Assembly: GCF_030915465.1 (NCBI RefSeq) | Contig: NZ_CP133267.1 | Span: 3,585,001 to 3,649,000 of the forward strand | Length of the DNA: 64,000 nt | Direction of reading: 5' to 3' | Source of the DNA: Neobacillus sp. PS3-34 | GTDB taxonomy: Bacteria; Bacillota; Bacilli; Bacillales; Cytobacillaceae | Shown: piece after piece, positions 20,910 to 30,091 of the stretch | Layout: each line of letters opens with the position of its first letter | How positions within the stretch are numbered: position 1 is the stretch's first letter | The notes under the pieces: model-generated | Database searches by the model: none | What the model was told of the DNA's origin: nothing | Seen by the model: the letters and a program-made list of their open reading frames with translations, nothing else | Translations under genes and position numbers: made by a program

Positions 20910-20935
20910 TTAACGGGACAGAAAGTGAGTATTCC

Positions 20936-21858
20936 ATGAAAGTTTATAAAAATGTACATGAAATGATTGGAGAAACACCGATTGTTGAAATTTCACAGTT
21001 TCCTTTGCCAGAAGGCGTTCGGATTTTTGCTAAACTTGAGTTCATGAATCCAGGCGGCAGCGTGAAAGACCGCCTTGGCATAGAGCTCTTAAGGGATGCA
21101 TTTGAAAGCGGGAAATTAAAGCGAGGCGGAACGGTAATCGAACCGACTGCCGGGAATACGGGGATAAGCCTCGCACTTGCGGCCATCAATCAAGGCGTAA
21201 AAGTAATCCTTTGCGTTCCTGAGAAATTCAGCATCGAAAAGCAGGATCTGATGAAAGCTTTAGGTGGCGAAATTGTCCATACCCCAACAGAAAAAGGGAT
21301 AAAGGGCGCAATTGAAAAAGCGAAAGAGCTGCTTGAAGAGATTCCTGATTCTTTTTGCCCGCAGCAATTTGCCAATCCTGCAAACCCGGAAACCTATTTC
21401 AAAACACTCGGCCGGAAATTTGGACACAAATGGATGGAAATGTGAATATTTTCGTTGCAGGGGCAGGAAGTGGCGGAACCTTTATGGGAACGTCCAGATA
21501 TTTAAAAATGCAGAATCCTAAAATAAAAACGGTCATTGTCGAACCCGAGGGGTCCATTCTAAATGGAGGCGAGTCCGGCCCTCATAAAACCGAGGGAATC
21601 GGAATGGAGTTCCTGCCTGAATTTATGGAAAAGGAATATTTTAATGCCATTCATACCATTTCTGACGAGGCTGCTTTTAAACGAGTTAAGGAATTGGCAG
21701 AAAAAGAGGGGCTGCTTGTAGGCAGTTCATCAGGTGCTGCCCTCCATGCAGCGCTTCTGGAGGCTGAAGGAGCTGCACCTGGAAGCAATATCATCGTAAT
21801 ATTTCCGGATGGAAGCGAACGTTATTTAAGCAAAAAAATTTATGAAGGTGGGATATAA
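20936..21858 (+). CDS. mccA: Cystathionine beta-synthase MccA (apparent frameshift)
   Basis: PLP enzyme of the cysteine synthase fold; in B. subtilis MccA condenses O-acetylserine with homocysteine to cystathionine. The PLP lysine is in MNPGGSVKDRLGIE, with EPTAGNTGISLA the substrate loop and GSSSGAALHAAL the phosphate-binding loop. The frame breaks at 21410-21413; one extra G or C gives TLGPEIWTQMDGNVNIFVAG and 307 residues, the family length. It is followed immediately by mccB. Confidence 0.93.
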
Positions 21859-22991
<1,133 letters not shown>

Positions 22992-23000
22992 ATTGTTTTT

Positions 23001-23028
23001 AAAGCTGGTTCTCTAAGGACCAGCTTTT
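23001..23028 (+). terminator. Terminator of the yrrT-mccB operon
   Basis: AAAGCTGGT pairs with ACCAGCTTT, followed by a short T run, 10 bases after mccB. Confidence 0.8.
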
Positions 23029-23118
23029 CACATTATTTTACTAATATTTACATTCTCTTACTCTGCTTATTTTATGTTAAAGTTGTTTAGTAGACTTTAA
23101 CAGGAGCAGGTGATAAGA

Positions 23119-23379
23119 GTGAAAAACCACGCAAAGAATTTATACGGAAAAATGATTGACTTCAAACGGTTTGCGGTAGCTCTTTTAGCTGCGGGCGTTT
23201 TCTTTTACTTGGGAGTCATTATTCCATCAGGCACAAAAACTGTGATGAGTTTAAATATATTGATATTATCGTCAATGTCATTTTTAGCCGCTTCCGTTTT
23301 CTTTTTCATTCTCTCAAAGAAGTGCAGAATGGAGCTTGAAGAAATGGAAGAAGGACAGGAATATTTAATGAAAAAATAA
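23119..23379 (+). CDS. yrhC: YrhC-family small membrane protein
   Basis: An 86-residue protein with a basic N-terminus, two hydrophobic segments (FAVALLAAGVFFYLGVII and LNILILSSMSFLAASVFFF) and an acidic tail (ELEEMEEGQEYLMKK). B. subtilis yrhC also follows mccB and has the same layout; its function is unknown. GTG 23119 was chosen because AGGTGA lies five bases upstream; GTG 23110 overlaps that site. A terminator follows immediately. Confidence 0.8.
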   Translation: MKNHAKNLYGKMIDFKRFAVALLAAGVFFYLGVIIPSGTKTVMSLNILILSSMSFLAASVFFFILSKKCRMELEEMEEGQEYLMKK

Positions 23380-23407
23380 ACGTCCTAAGGGGCGTTTTTA
23401 TTTTTGG
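23379..23407 (+). terminator. Terminator of yrhC
   Basis: AACGTCC/GGGCGTT stem with a four-base loop, then TTTTATTTTTG. Confidence 0.75.
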
Positions 23408-23428
23408 GAAAAATAGGCGGTATAAGGG

Positions 23429-23457
23429 TTTACAAATGACATAAATGTGGATATAAT
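23429..23457 (+). promoter_or_regulatory. Sigma-A promoter of a 27-codon gene
   Basis: TTTACA and TATAAT with 17 bases between. It stands just after the yrhC terminator and points at the small gene at 23494. Confidence 0.72.
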
Positions 23458-23493
23458 TACCATTGTTAGTGAAAAATTCCGGAGGAGGTCGAA

Positions 23494-23577
23494 ATGATGC
23501 AAAAGTTCACCGTACTAAACACTACAGCTTTATATGGATTAAACGCGCATTCGACCAAGAGGGAATGGATTGCTTAA
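23494..23577 (+). CDS. Unrecognised 27-residue peptide
   Basis: The peptide starts MMQKFTVLNTTALYGL and ends in KREWIA. It has its own consensus promoter, a strong ribosome binding site (GGAGGAGG) and is closed by two successive terminators, so the layout is that of a real, separately expressed transcript. I recognise no family. It could be a small protein, a leader peptide, or the coding part of a small RNA. No membrane segment is evident. Confidence 0.5.
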   Translation: MMQKFTVLNTTALYGLNAHSTKREWIA

Positions 23578-23604
23578 CAGCTAATTGTTAACTTACATAT
23601 CCAT

Positions 23605-23638
23605 GCCGCAGGGAGAATCGTGCTCCTGCGGTATTTTT
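23605..23638 (+). terminator. First terminator after the 27-residue peptide
   Basis: CCGCAGGGAG and CTCCTGCGG pair with one bulged G, followed by TATTTTTG. Confidence 0.8.
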
Positions 23639-23654
23639 GTGCCAAAAAACACAC

Positions 23655-23686
23655 GCCGCAGGGGGATAATTCCTTGCGGCTTTTTT
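23655..23686 (+). terminator. Second terminator in tandem
   Basis: GCCGCAGGG and CCTTGCGGC (one G-T pair), then six T. Its arms resemble those of the preceding hairpin, suggesting duplication. Confidence 0.7.
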
Positions 23687-23733
23687 GCGGATATGTATTT
23701 AACAACAAACTTATTTTTAAAACTAGGAAAACT

Positions 23734-23854
23734 GTCTAGCTACAGCGCCTAGACCCTCGAGGTCGCTTCGGTCCTGCTGATGAAGTCAAAGAACGACTTA
23801 ATCTTCAGTCCCTCCAGCGCTTGTCGGGTTTAGACAAGGCGCTTTCGCTTTTCT
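23734..23854 (+). repeat. Dispersed intergenic repeat, family 1 (diverged copy)
   Basis: It starts TCTAGCTACAGCGCCTAGA and ends AAGGCGCTTTCGCTTTTCT, like the copies at 1317 and 37585, but the middle is different. It lies directly upstream of the yrzI ribosome binding site. Confidence 0.75.
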
Positions 23855-23873
23855 AATAAGGAGGTGTATAAAG

Positions 23874-24014
23874 ATGACATTAAATATCTTGTTTATGACA
23901 ATTACAATTAAAAAACGTATTTTGGACCCTGAGAAAATTCTAAGGGATGAAATGGTCGAAAAGCTTCATGATGAAATCAAGGACCGTCAATTTTCCCTTT
24001 ACCGTCCGATATAA
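23874..24014 (+). CDS. yrzI: YrzI-family small protein
   Basis: A 46-residue protein starting MTLNILFMTITIKKR with a charged helix after it (DEMVEKLHDEIKDRQFS) and ending YRPI. This is the layout of the Bacillus YrzI family, described as probable sporulation proteins and often found in tandem copies near sigK. TAAGGAGGTG lies ten bases upstream of ATG 23874. The biochemical role is unknown. Confidence 0.82.
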   Translation: MTLNILFMTITIKKRILDPEKILRDEMVEKLHDEIKDRQFSLYRPI

Positions 24015-24053
24015 TCTTGCCCTTAAAAATGAAAATGAAAGGTGGTTTTTAAA

Positions 24054-24113
24054 ATGATTTTTCTAATTCAAGACCGTGGAGCTAGCTTATGGGTGATGAA
24101 GGATACCACCTAA
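24054..24113 (+). CDS. Possible 19-residue peptide
   Basis: MIFLIQDRGASLWVMKDTT, preceded by AAAGGTGG at usable spacing. It lies between two better-supported small genes. Nothing else supports it, and it may be chance. Confidence 0.25.
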   Translation: MIFLIQDRGASLWVMKDTT

Positions 24114-24140
24114 CGAAAGTATACAATGGAGGTTGACCTA

Positions 24141-24197
24141 ATGTCTGTGCATATATTACTGTTGACCCTTTTCGTTCGCAAAAAGAAGAGGGCATAA
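24141..24197 (+). CDS. 18-residue YrzI-like peptide
   Basis: MSVHILLLTLFVRKKKRA has the same plan as the first 16 residues of the neighbouring YrzI (hydrophobic MxxxILxxTxxx then KK). A good GGAGGT ribosome binding site lies seven bases upstream. It looks like a short paralogue or a truncated YrzI copy. Function unknown. Confidence 0.5.
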   Translation: MSVHILLLTLFVRKKKRA

Positions 24198-24291
24198 TTT
24201 AACAAAATGTTCACATCCTTTTATGATAGGTACAGTGTAAATATGGTAAATTCGAAGTATAGAATTGAACCTATCCAAAGGGGTGCGGAGT

Positions 24292-24378
24292 ATGTTTATG
24301 ATCGTTATGGCATGTGTGATTACTGGAGCAATCGGCTGCGTAATTGTGGCAGAAGTCAGTGTTACAGAAGAATACTGA
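24292..24378 (+). CDS. 28-residue hydrophobic peptide
   Basis: MFMIVMACVITGAIGCVIVA followed by EVSVTEEY: one membrane segment with a short acidic tail. AAGGGGTG lies upstream and a strong terminator begins 14 bases after the stop, so it is probably expressed. I do not recognise a family; it could be a small membrane protein. Confidence 0.5.
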   Translation: MFMIVMACVITGAIGCVIVAEVSVTEEY

Positions 24379-24391
24379 TTCACATTCAATC

Positions 24392-24426
24392 AAAGGCATT
24401 AACCGGATATAGGTTAGTGCCTTTTT
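24392..24426 (+). terminator. Terminator after the small-gene cluster
   Basis: AAAGGCATTAACC and GGTTAGTGCCTTT form a 13-bp stem with one T-G pair, then TTG and a T run. It separates the cluster from sigK. Confidence 0.85.
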
Positions 24427-24544
24427 GTTTTTTAGGTTTATTTTACCATGAAATAAAAGTCGCATGGACAGACACAAACACCCGGAAACTTTCATAGGAA
24501 TTAGTTATAGGCGATAGTCCTAATGAAAGCGGGGGTGGATGTGC

Positions 24545-25261
24545 ATGTCCAGTATTTTGGCAGCACTCGGTTACTTAGCAAAAGAGTTTTTATTCCTAGT
24601 TTCATATGTGAAAAATAATGCTTTTCCCCAACCGTTATCGGCGGCAGATGAACGGAAATACTTACGATTAATGGCGGAGGGGGATTCACATGCGCGCAAT
24701 ATGCTGATAGAGCATAACTTGCGCCTGGTTGCCCATATCGTCAAGAAATTTGAAAATACAGGCGAAGATTCCGAGGACTTGATATCCATAGGCACAATAG
24801 GATTAATCAAAGCGATTGAAAGCTATTCAGAAGGCAAGGGTACTAAGCTGGCTACATATGCAGCGAGATGTATTGAAAACGAAATTCTCATGCATTTAAG
24901 AGCCCTAAAGAAAACGAAAAAGGACGTTTCCCTCCATGATCCGATCGGACAGGATAAAGAAGGCAATGAAATTTCCTTGATTGATGTATTAAAGTCGGAA
25001 TCAGAAGATGTCATCGATACGATTCAATTAAATATGGAGCTCGAAAAAATTAAGCAGTATATAGATGTATTGGATGATCGTGAAAAGGAAGTTATCATCG
25101 GCCGATTTGGGCTTGATTTGCAAAAGGAAAAGACACAGCGAGAGATTGCAAAGGAACTGGGGATTTCGAGGAGTTATGTTTCCAGAATTGAGAAAAGGGC
25201 ACTAATGAAAATGTTTCATGAATTTTACCGGGCGGAAAAAGAGAGAAGGAAAAATAGATAG
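24545..25261 (+). CDS. sigK: RNA polymerase sporulation sigma factor pro-SigK (uninterrupted)
   Basis: Late mother-cell sigma factor of sporulation, made as an inactive precursor. The N-terminal 20 residues form the pro-peptide with a hydrophobic stretch ([17 protein letters not shown]). Region 2 includes [20 protein letters not shown] and [17 protein letters not shown]; region 4 has [12 protein letters not shown] and the helix-turn-helix [20 protein letters not shown]. The frame is continuous, so the skin element that splits sigK in B. subtilis 168 is absent. ATG 24545 lies seven bases after GGGGGTGG; ATG 24539 is too close. Confidence 0.96.
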   Translation: MSSILAALGYLAKEFLFLVSYVKNNAFPQPLSAADERKYLRLMAEGDSHARNMLIEHNLRLVAHIVKKFENTGEDSEDLISIGTIGLIKAIESYSEGKGTKLATYAARCIENEILMHLRALKKTKKDVSLHDPIGQDKEGNEISLIDVLKSESEDVIDTIQLNMELEKIKQYIDVLDDREKEVIIGRFGLDLQKEKTQREIAKELGISRSYVSRIEKRALMKMFHEFYRAEKERRKNR

Positions 25262-25285
25262 GACAAAAGAAATGCAACTTAACAT

Positions 25286-25315
25286 AAAAACAGCAGGATT
25301 AATCCTGCTGTTTTT
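25286..25315. terminator. Bidirectional terminator between sigK and a lipoprotein gene
   Basis: A perfect 30-base palindrome with AAAAA and TTTTT ends. The stop codon of the convergent gene lies inside it. Confidence 0.93.
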
Positions 25316-26287
25316 GGCCGTTTTTTAATAGTGTTGACCAATTATTGCCAGCATCAACAGACTCATAAAGGTCATTTTTATAGGTAGCGAACGCAAATCT
25401 TTTTGGATTTTTTTGATCAACCGCAATATAAGTGATCGGGTTATCATAATCCAGAAAAGGAATTTTGACATCTGACTGACTTCCAGTAACTGGATCTGAT
25501 TTTCTTAAAAGAATCGCTTTGTTTTCAACACTTGAAAAATAAATGTCATTTCCAGAGAAAGCCAGGGAAGTAGCCATAATCGGGCCTGTTAATGCTTTCA
25601 TTGTATCTCCGCCATTAACGGAATAATAAATGCCGGACCGGGTTGCCATTGCCATTGTCTCTCCCTTTTCCGGATGAACTGCAATCATTCCGAGGGAATC
25701 AGCTTTAAATTGATCAAGCTTACTCTGCTTCCACGTCATACCATTATCCGCGGAAAAATATACACCTTTCCCCAGTTTGCTGTTAGGTTCCTCATTTATG
25801 ACATAAATGCCAGTACCCGAGAAGCTTGCAGAAAGGAAGTGGAAATCGCTTTCTCCATAAAAGGCTAGTTTTTTTAGTGTCTTTCCTTTATCAACACTTT
25901 GAATGAGGCCAGGGGATTTTTCAGCACGCTGCCTTGTTGCGGATGTCCGCTTGCGATAAAGCCCTCCTGAATTGCCTGGAAGCCCATATAATCATTTCGG
26001 TTGGCAGTCGTTTCAAACCATTTCGAATCCTTATATATTTTTAATCCATCATGGGCAGCTAAATAAAGAGATGAGTCATTCCCCGGATAGCCTATCCCAT
26101 GCAGGTGATCCACTTTAAGCGCCTTCGATTCAATAATTGAGTATTCAGGAGAAGTAACCTTCTTTTCTGCTTCTTTATGATTTTCATGATTAGCACCTTG
26201 ATCAGATTTCTCCTGATTGGAACATCCGGAACTGAAAATCATGATTCCAGCCATTCCTAGTAAAAATAACTTTGACTTACTTCTCAC
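25299..26287 (-). CDS. Secreted lipoprotein with BNR/sortilin-like repeats (apparent frameshift)
   Basis: The signal peptide MRSKSKLFLLGMAGIMIFSS ends at the lipobox cysteine (SSGC), so it should be a lipid-anchored extracellular protein. The rest has beta-propeller-type repeats with Asp-box-like sequences (GIYYSVNGGDTMKA, LYESVDAGNNWSTLL, KGVYFSADNGMTWKQS). It resembles the group called F510_1955 glycosylhydrolases, whose enzymatic role is unproven. The frame breaks at CC 25909-25910; one extra base restores NPLGLIQSVDKGKTLKKLAF and about 329 residues. It follows the response-regulator gene by 21 bases and is probably in its operon. Confidence 0.78.
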
Positions 26288-26308
26288 TACTTTGCCTCCT
26301 GTCGGGGT

Positions 26309-26989
26309 TTAAGAATCTTTTTCCATCCACTTATACCCCAGTCCCCATACAGTTGTCAAATATTCTTCAATTGGGAAGCCTGCTTTTCGCAATTTATCCC
26401 TTAGATTTCGGACATGTGAATCAATCGTCCGGTCTTCCGTTGCCGCTGAATAACCCCAAATAGCAGTTAGGAGATGCTCACGGGTGAACACTTTGTTACG
26501 ATGCTGTAAAAATAGGCTGAGCATTGCAAATTCCTTGGGTGTCAGCGGAACTGTATTTTCATAATATAAAAGCTCAAAAGAGTCATGCTTCAATGTAAGT
26601 CCATTGAAAATGATCGTTTTTTCCTCTGAATTTTTTCTTCTTAAAATGGCCTCGATTCTTGCTGTAAGCTCCTCTTCGTCAAAGGGTTTACTAATATAGT
26701 CATCAGCCCCCAAATTAAGCCCTTTAATTATGTCTGTCTTTTCGCTTCTTGCCGTAAGCATAATAATAGGGATATCCGAGTTTTTTCTGATTTCCCTACA
26801 TGCTTCCCAACCGTCCATTTCAGGCATCATTACATCCAGTAAAATCAAATCAACTTTGTTCGAGTCCAGATATCGGATTGCTTCAAGTGCCGTCCCCATT
26901 TTTATGCAGTGATACCCTTTTGGAGTCAAATAAAGTGATAGTAAATCAAGCATTCTTTTTTCATCATCGACCATCATGATTTTTATCAA
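26309..26989 (-). CDS. OmpR/PhoB-family response regulator
   Basis: A 226-residue two-component regulator. The receiver domain starts IKIMMVDDEKRMLDLL; the phosphorylated aspartate is in LILLDVMMPEMDGWEA, and the conserved Thr and Lys are in IIMLTARS and DDYISKPFDEEEL. The C-terminal winged helix contains TPKEFAMLSLFLQH and RTIDSHVRNLRDKLRK. No histidine kinase is adjacent, so the partner is elsewhere. TTG 26989 was chosen because GGGGGAGAG lies just upstream and the product then starts with the receiver fold; a longer in-frame N-terminus (to 27139) looks non-coding. Confidence 0.88.
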   Translation of the reverse strand: MIKIMMVDDEKRMLDLLSLYLTPKGYHCIKMGTALEAIRYLDSNKVDLILLDVMMPEMDGWEACREIRKNSDIPIIMLTARSEKTDIIKGLNLGADDYISKPFDEEELTARIEAILRRKNSEEKTIIFNGLTLKHDSFELLYYENTVPLTPKEFAMLSLFLQHRNKVFTREHLLTAIWGYSAATEDRTIDSHVRNLRDKLRKAGFPIEEYLTTVWGLGYKWMEKDS

Positions 26990-27170
26990 AATCCATCTCT
27001 CCCCCAAAAGTAATCCTTTGAAAATATTATACATTAATGCATGAAAGCGAAGAGTAACCAGTCTGGGAAATTTAAGTTTGTTTTGTGAAGGATTTTCATA
27101 AATAGATGCCCATACCATGTTACCCAAGATACATATCATGATAGTAAAAGGACAAAAGGAGGGAATGAAT

Positions 27171-27329
27171 ATGTCATACGGTTATCCTTATCCCGGTTAC
27201 CCAGCTCCTTTTCCTGCCTATCCATGTTATTCAGGTGGAATTGGTCCCTGGTACGCGCTATTTATCGTGTTATTGATTCTTGTTCTGATCTTTTGGGGCT
27301 GGTGGTATTTCAGCAATCAATTTTGTTAA
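27171..27329 (+). CDS. YjcZ-like small sporulation-type membrane protein
   Basis: A 52-residue protein with a Tyr/Pro-rich N-terminus (MSYGYPYPGYPAPFPAYP) and one C-terminal membrane segment (ALFIVLLILVLIFWGWWYF). The plan resembles the YjcZ family of small spore-associated proteins, but the N-terminus is longer and richer in proline. ATG 27171 has AAAGGAGGG at proper spacing; ATG 27165 is too close to it. It stands alone, with its own downstream hairpin. Confidence 0.72.
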   Translation: MSYGYPYPGYPAPFPAYPCYSGGIGPWYALFIVLLILVLIFWGWWYFSNQFC

Positions 27330-27345
27330 TAAATTAATAAACTTA

Positions 27346-27376
27346 AAGGCCTTGAGCGTCGCTTTAAGGCCTATTA
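27346..27376 (+). terminator. Candidate terminator after the YjcZ-like gene
   Basis: AGGCCTT and AAGGCCT pair across a 13-base loop, but the following T content is modest. Confidence 0.5.
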
Positions 27377-27462
27377 TTCATTGTGAATGCAAAATGAATT
27401 GATAGAAATTTTAGAAAAAAGCACTTATAATGAAGAAGTACATAGATTAAAGGGGGTAAATC

Positions 27463-29250
27463 ATGACTGCAACTACATACAAAGATGTCTGGGACTTGGA
27501 TATTTTATTTAATGGAGGAAGTGCTTCAGAAGCTTTTGCAAATCACTTAACAGAAACATCTGAATCCATATCCGCTTTTGAAAAAAAGGTGAACAAGTGG
27601 TCACCACTAAATACGACAGAAGACGTTGGAAAGTTAAACGGTTTATTAGAAGAATTTGAACAGACTGCAAAAATGATCCGGCAGGCAGGCGCGTTCGTGA
27701 GCTGTCTTCAGGCTCAAAATACAAATGATAAATCTGCGAAATCCCTGCAAGCAAAAGTTACCTCGCTAAGTGCCGCTTTTCAAACGGTGTTAACTGGCTT
27801 TGACAGCAAATTGACGGAAATTAATGATACTGTCTGGCTAAAGTTAATGGAGGACCCCTCATTGCGTGGAGTTTCTTTTGTATTAACAGAAAGAAAGGAA
27901 CGTGCACAGGAGAAGCTTTCGAAAGCGGAAGAAGCTTTAATTAATTCCCTTGGTGTTGATGGTTACCATGGATGGGGACAATTGTATGATTTGATTGTCG
28001 GAAGCATTAAAATTCCGTTTGAGGGCCAGAGTCTTTCCGTTGGTCAGGCATTTAATAAATTCTCAAATCCTGATCGGGAAGTGAGAAAAGGGATTTTTGA
28101 AAAATGGGAGGAAGCATGGGCTGAAAGCTCTGATTTGCTTGCCAAAACATTAAACCATCTTTCCGGTTTCCGGTTAAGCGTTTATGAACAAAGAGGGTGG
28201 GAAGAAGTTTTAAAGGAACCTCTTCATTTAAACCGAATGAAAAAAGAAACGCTGGATATGATGTGGAAGGTCATTTCTGACAACAAAGAGCCACTCGTAA
28301 AATATCTCGATAGAAAAGCTAAATTATTGGGAGTAGAGAAACTAAGCTGGTATGACCTTGATGCACCATATGGGAAGACGGAATCGAAAGCCTCATACCA
28401 AGAGGGGGCAGACTTCATTCTTGAGCATTTTGCAAGGTTTGGTGAAGAGATGGCGGCATTTGGCCGTATGGCATTTGAGGAACAGTGGATTGAGGCTCAG
28501 GATCGTCCGGGTAAAGCGCCAGGCGGTTTCCACACTTATTTTCCTGAAAGCAAACAATCACGCATTTTTATGACGTACTCAGGGACTCCTTCAAACATTT
28601 CAACCCTTGCTCATGAACTAGGCCATGGATTCCATACCTATGCCATGAGAGGGCAGCATTATCTTAACCGCAATTATGCAATGAATGTAGCTGAAACTGC
28701 TTCAACGTTTGCGGAAGCGATTGTGTCCGATGCTGCGGTTAAAAAAGCGACCACAACCGAAGAGAAGCTGGCATTATTAGATGATAAAATTCAAAGATCT
28801 GTTGCGTTATTAATGAATATCCATGCCCGTTTCCTTTTTGAAAGCAGCTTTTATCAGGAAAGGAAACAAGGACCTGTAAGCACAGAAAGATTAAATGAAT
28901 TAATGCTATCTGCGCAAAAAGAAGCTTATTGCGGTGCCCTGGATGAATACCATCCGATGTTCTGGGCTTCCAAGCTCCATTTCTTCATTACAGGGGTGCC
29001 GTTCTATAACTTCCCTTATACCTTTGGATATTTGTTCTCCCTTGGCATCTATGGCCAGGCACTTGAAGAAGGAAAAGGATATGAAGAGAAATATATCGCC
29101 TTGCTGGAGGATTCGGCATCAATGACAGTTGAGGACCTTGCACAAAAGCATTTACAGGAAGATCTGACAAAGGCTGATTTTTGGGAAAAGGCTCTCAAAG
29201 TCTGCATTGACGATATTGAGGAATTTCTTGAGCTTACTGAAAACAAATAG
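27463..29250 (+). CDS. pepF: M3-family oligoendopeptidase PepF
   Basis: Zinc metallopeptidase of 595 residues that degrades short peptides in the cytoplasm. The metal site is TLAHELGHGFHTYAM (HExxH, about residue 390), with the third ligand in NVAETASTFAEAI about 25 residues later. The N-terminal part matches the oligoendopeptidase F lid domain. AAGGGGG lies upstream of ATG 27463. It is a single-gene unit ending in a strong bidirectional terminator. Confidence 0.93.
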   Translation: MTATTYKDVWDLDILFNGGSASEAFANHLTETSESISAFEKKVNKWSPLNTTEDVGKLNGLLEEFEQTAKMIRQAGAFVSCLQAQNTNDKSAKSLQAKVTSLSAAFQTVLTGFDSKLTEINDTVWLKLMEDPSLRGVSFVLTERKERAQEKLSKAEEALINSLGVDGYHGWGQLYDLIVGSIKIPFEGQSLSVGQAFNKFSNPDREVRKGIFEKWEEAWAESSDLLAKTLNHLSGFRLSVYEQRGWEEVLKEPLHLNRMKKETLDMMWKVISDNKEPLVKYLDRKAKLLGVEKLSWYDLDAPYGKTESKASYQEGADFILEHFARFGEEMAAFGRMAFEEQWIEAQDRPGKAPGGFHTYFPESKQSRIFMTYSGTPSNISTLAHELGHGFHTYAMRGQHYLNRNYAMNVAETASTFAEAIVSDAAVKKATTTEEKLALLDDKIQRSVALLMNIHARFLFESSFYQERKQGPVSTERLNELMLSAQKEAYCGALDEYHPMFWASKLHFFITGVPFYNFPYTFGYLFSLGIYGQALEEGKGYEEKYIALLEDSASMTVEDLAQKHLQEDLTKADFWEKALKVCIDDIEEFLELTENK

Positions 29251-29253
29251 AAA

Positions 29254-29290
29254 AAGAAAGAACCCAGCGTTGAAAGCTGGGTTCTTTCTT
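29254..29290. terminator. Bidirectional terminator between pepF and pssA
   Basis: A 15-bp perfect stem (29254-29268 with 29276-29290) with A and T flanks. Confidence 0.9.
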
Positions 29291-29364
29291 CGCCTTTAGG
29301 GGCTAGCCAATCGAGGAGTTTTCTTTATTGGACAAACTTACCTATTAATATGCTATATTGAGGA

Positions 29365-29903
29365 TTATACTTTTTTAAGTTTAAAGGAACTGACCATAAG
29401 GAATGATAAGAGCATCATTGTGAACAGGAAGGCTGGGGCGGCAAATAAGGAATGGCAAGATAGCTTAATGTAGCCAGACATCCGGCTGCCGTAATCGGAA
29501 GGCCAGTGAAATAGCGACAGCTTTCTGAAATATTGAAACGGGCGAGTCTGAAAGCTCCGCAAACGATGTAAAAAATGGTAAAGAAAGTGCCGGGACCTCC
29601 GAAATCCGATAAAATTCCTTGATATAGTAATAGTGCAGGTGCCACACCAAATGATATAATATCACTCATGGAATCGAGCTGCTTCCCTAGCTCTGATTCA
29701 ATATGTAACTTTCGAGCTATCATTCCGTCAAACCGGTCTGCCAGTGCAGCAATGAATATTAAAAGAAGCCCTAATCTTAAGTTATCATCAATAATAAAGA
29801 CAATGGCAAAACCGCCTAAAGTTAAATTAGTTAATGTAATAATGTTCGCAGTTTGGGATTTTAGTTTTCTAATTGTCTGGTCCAGTACGTCTGATAAAAA
29901 CAA
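29365..29903 (-). CDS. pssA: Phosphatidylserine synthase PssA (apparent frameshift)
   Basis: Integral membrane CDP-alcohol phosphatidyltransferase that makes phosphatidylserine from CDP-diacylglycerol and serine. The catalytic motif is complete: DRFDGMIARK, then a spacer, then GKQLDSMSD (DxxDGxxAR...G...D...D). Several membrane segments follow. The frame breaks at AAA 29443-29445 (plus strand); one more base gives IPYFAAPAFLFTMM and about 179 residues, close to B. subtilis PssA. It is divergent from psd, the next enzyme of the pathway. Confidence 0.9.
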
Positions 29904-30091
29904 TCATCCTCACTCCTTATCAATTGGAACGAGGGTCTTTGAAAACCAGACCATCCTTCCCAGCTGTCCTTTGATTGTACGGTTCTCTCTTTTATGCGGA
30001 GCTTTATTAAGCATATCTAAATAATATTTAAATTTAAGGTTTTTATGACTGATCTTAAAGAGTATTTTTACACTATTTGGGGGTAGGTACA

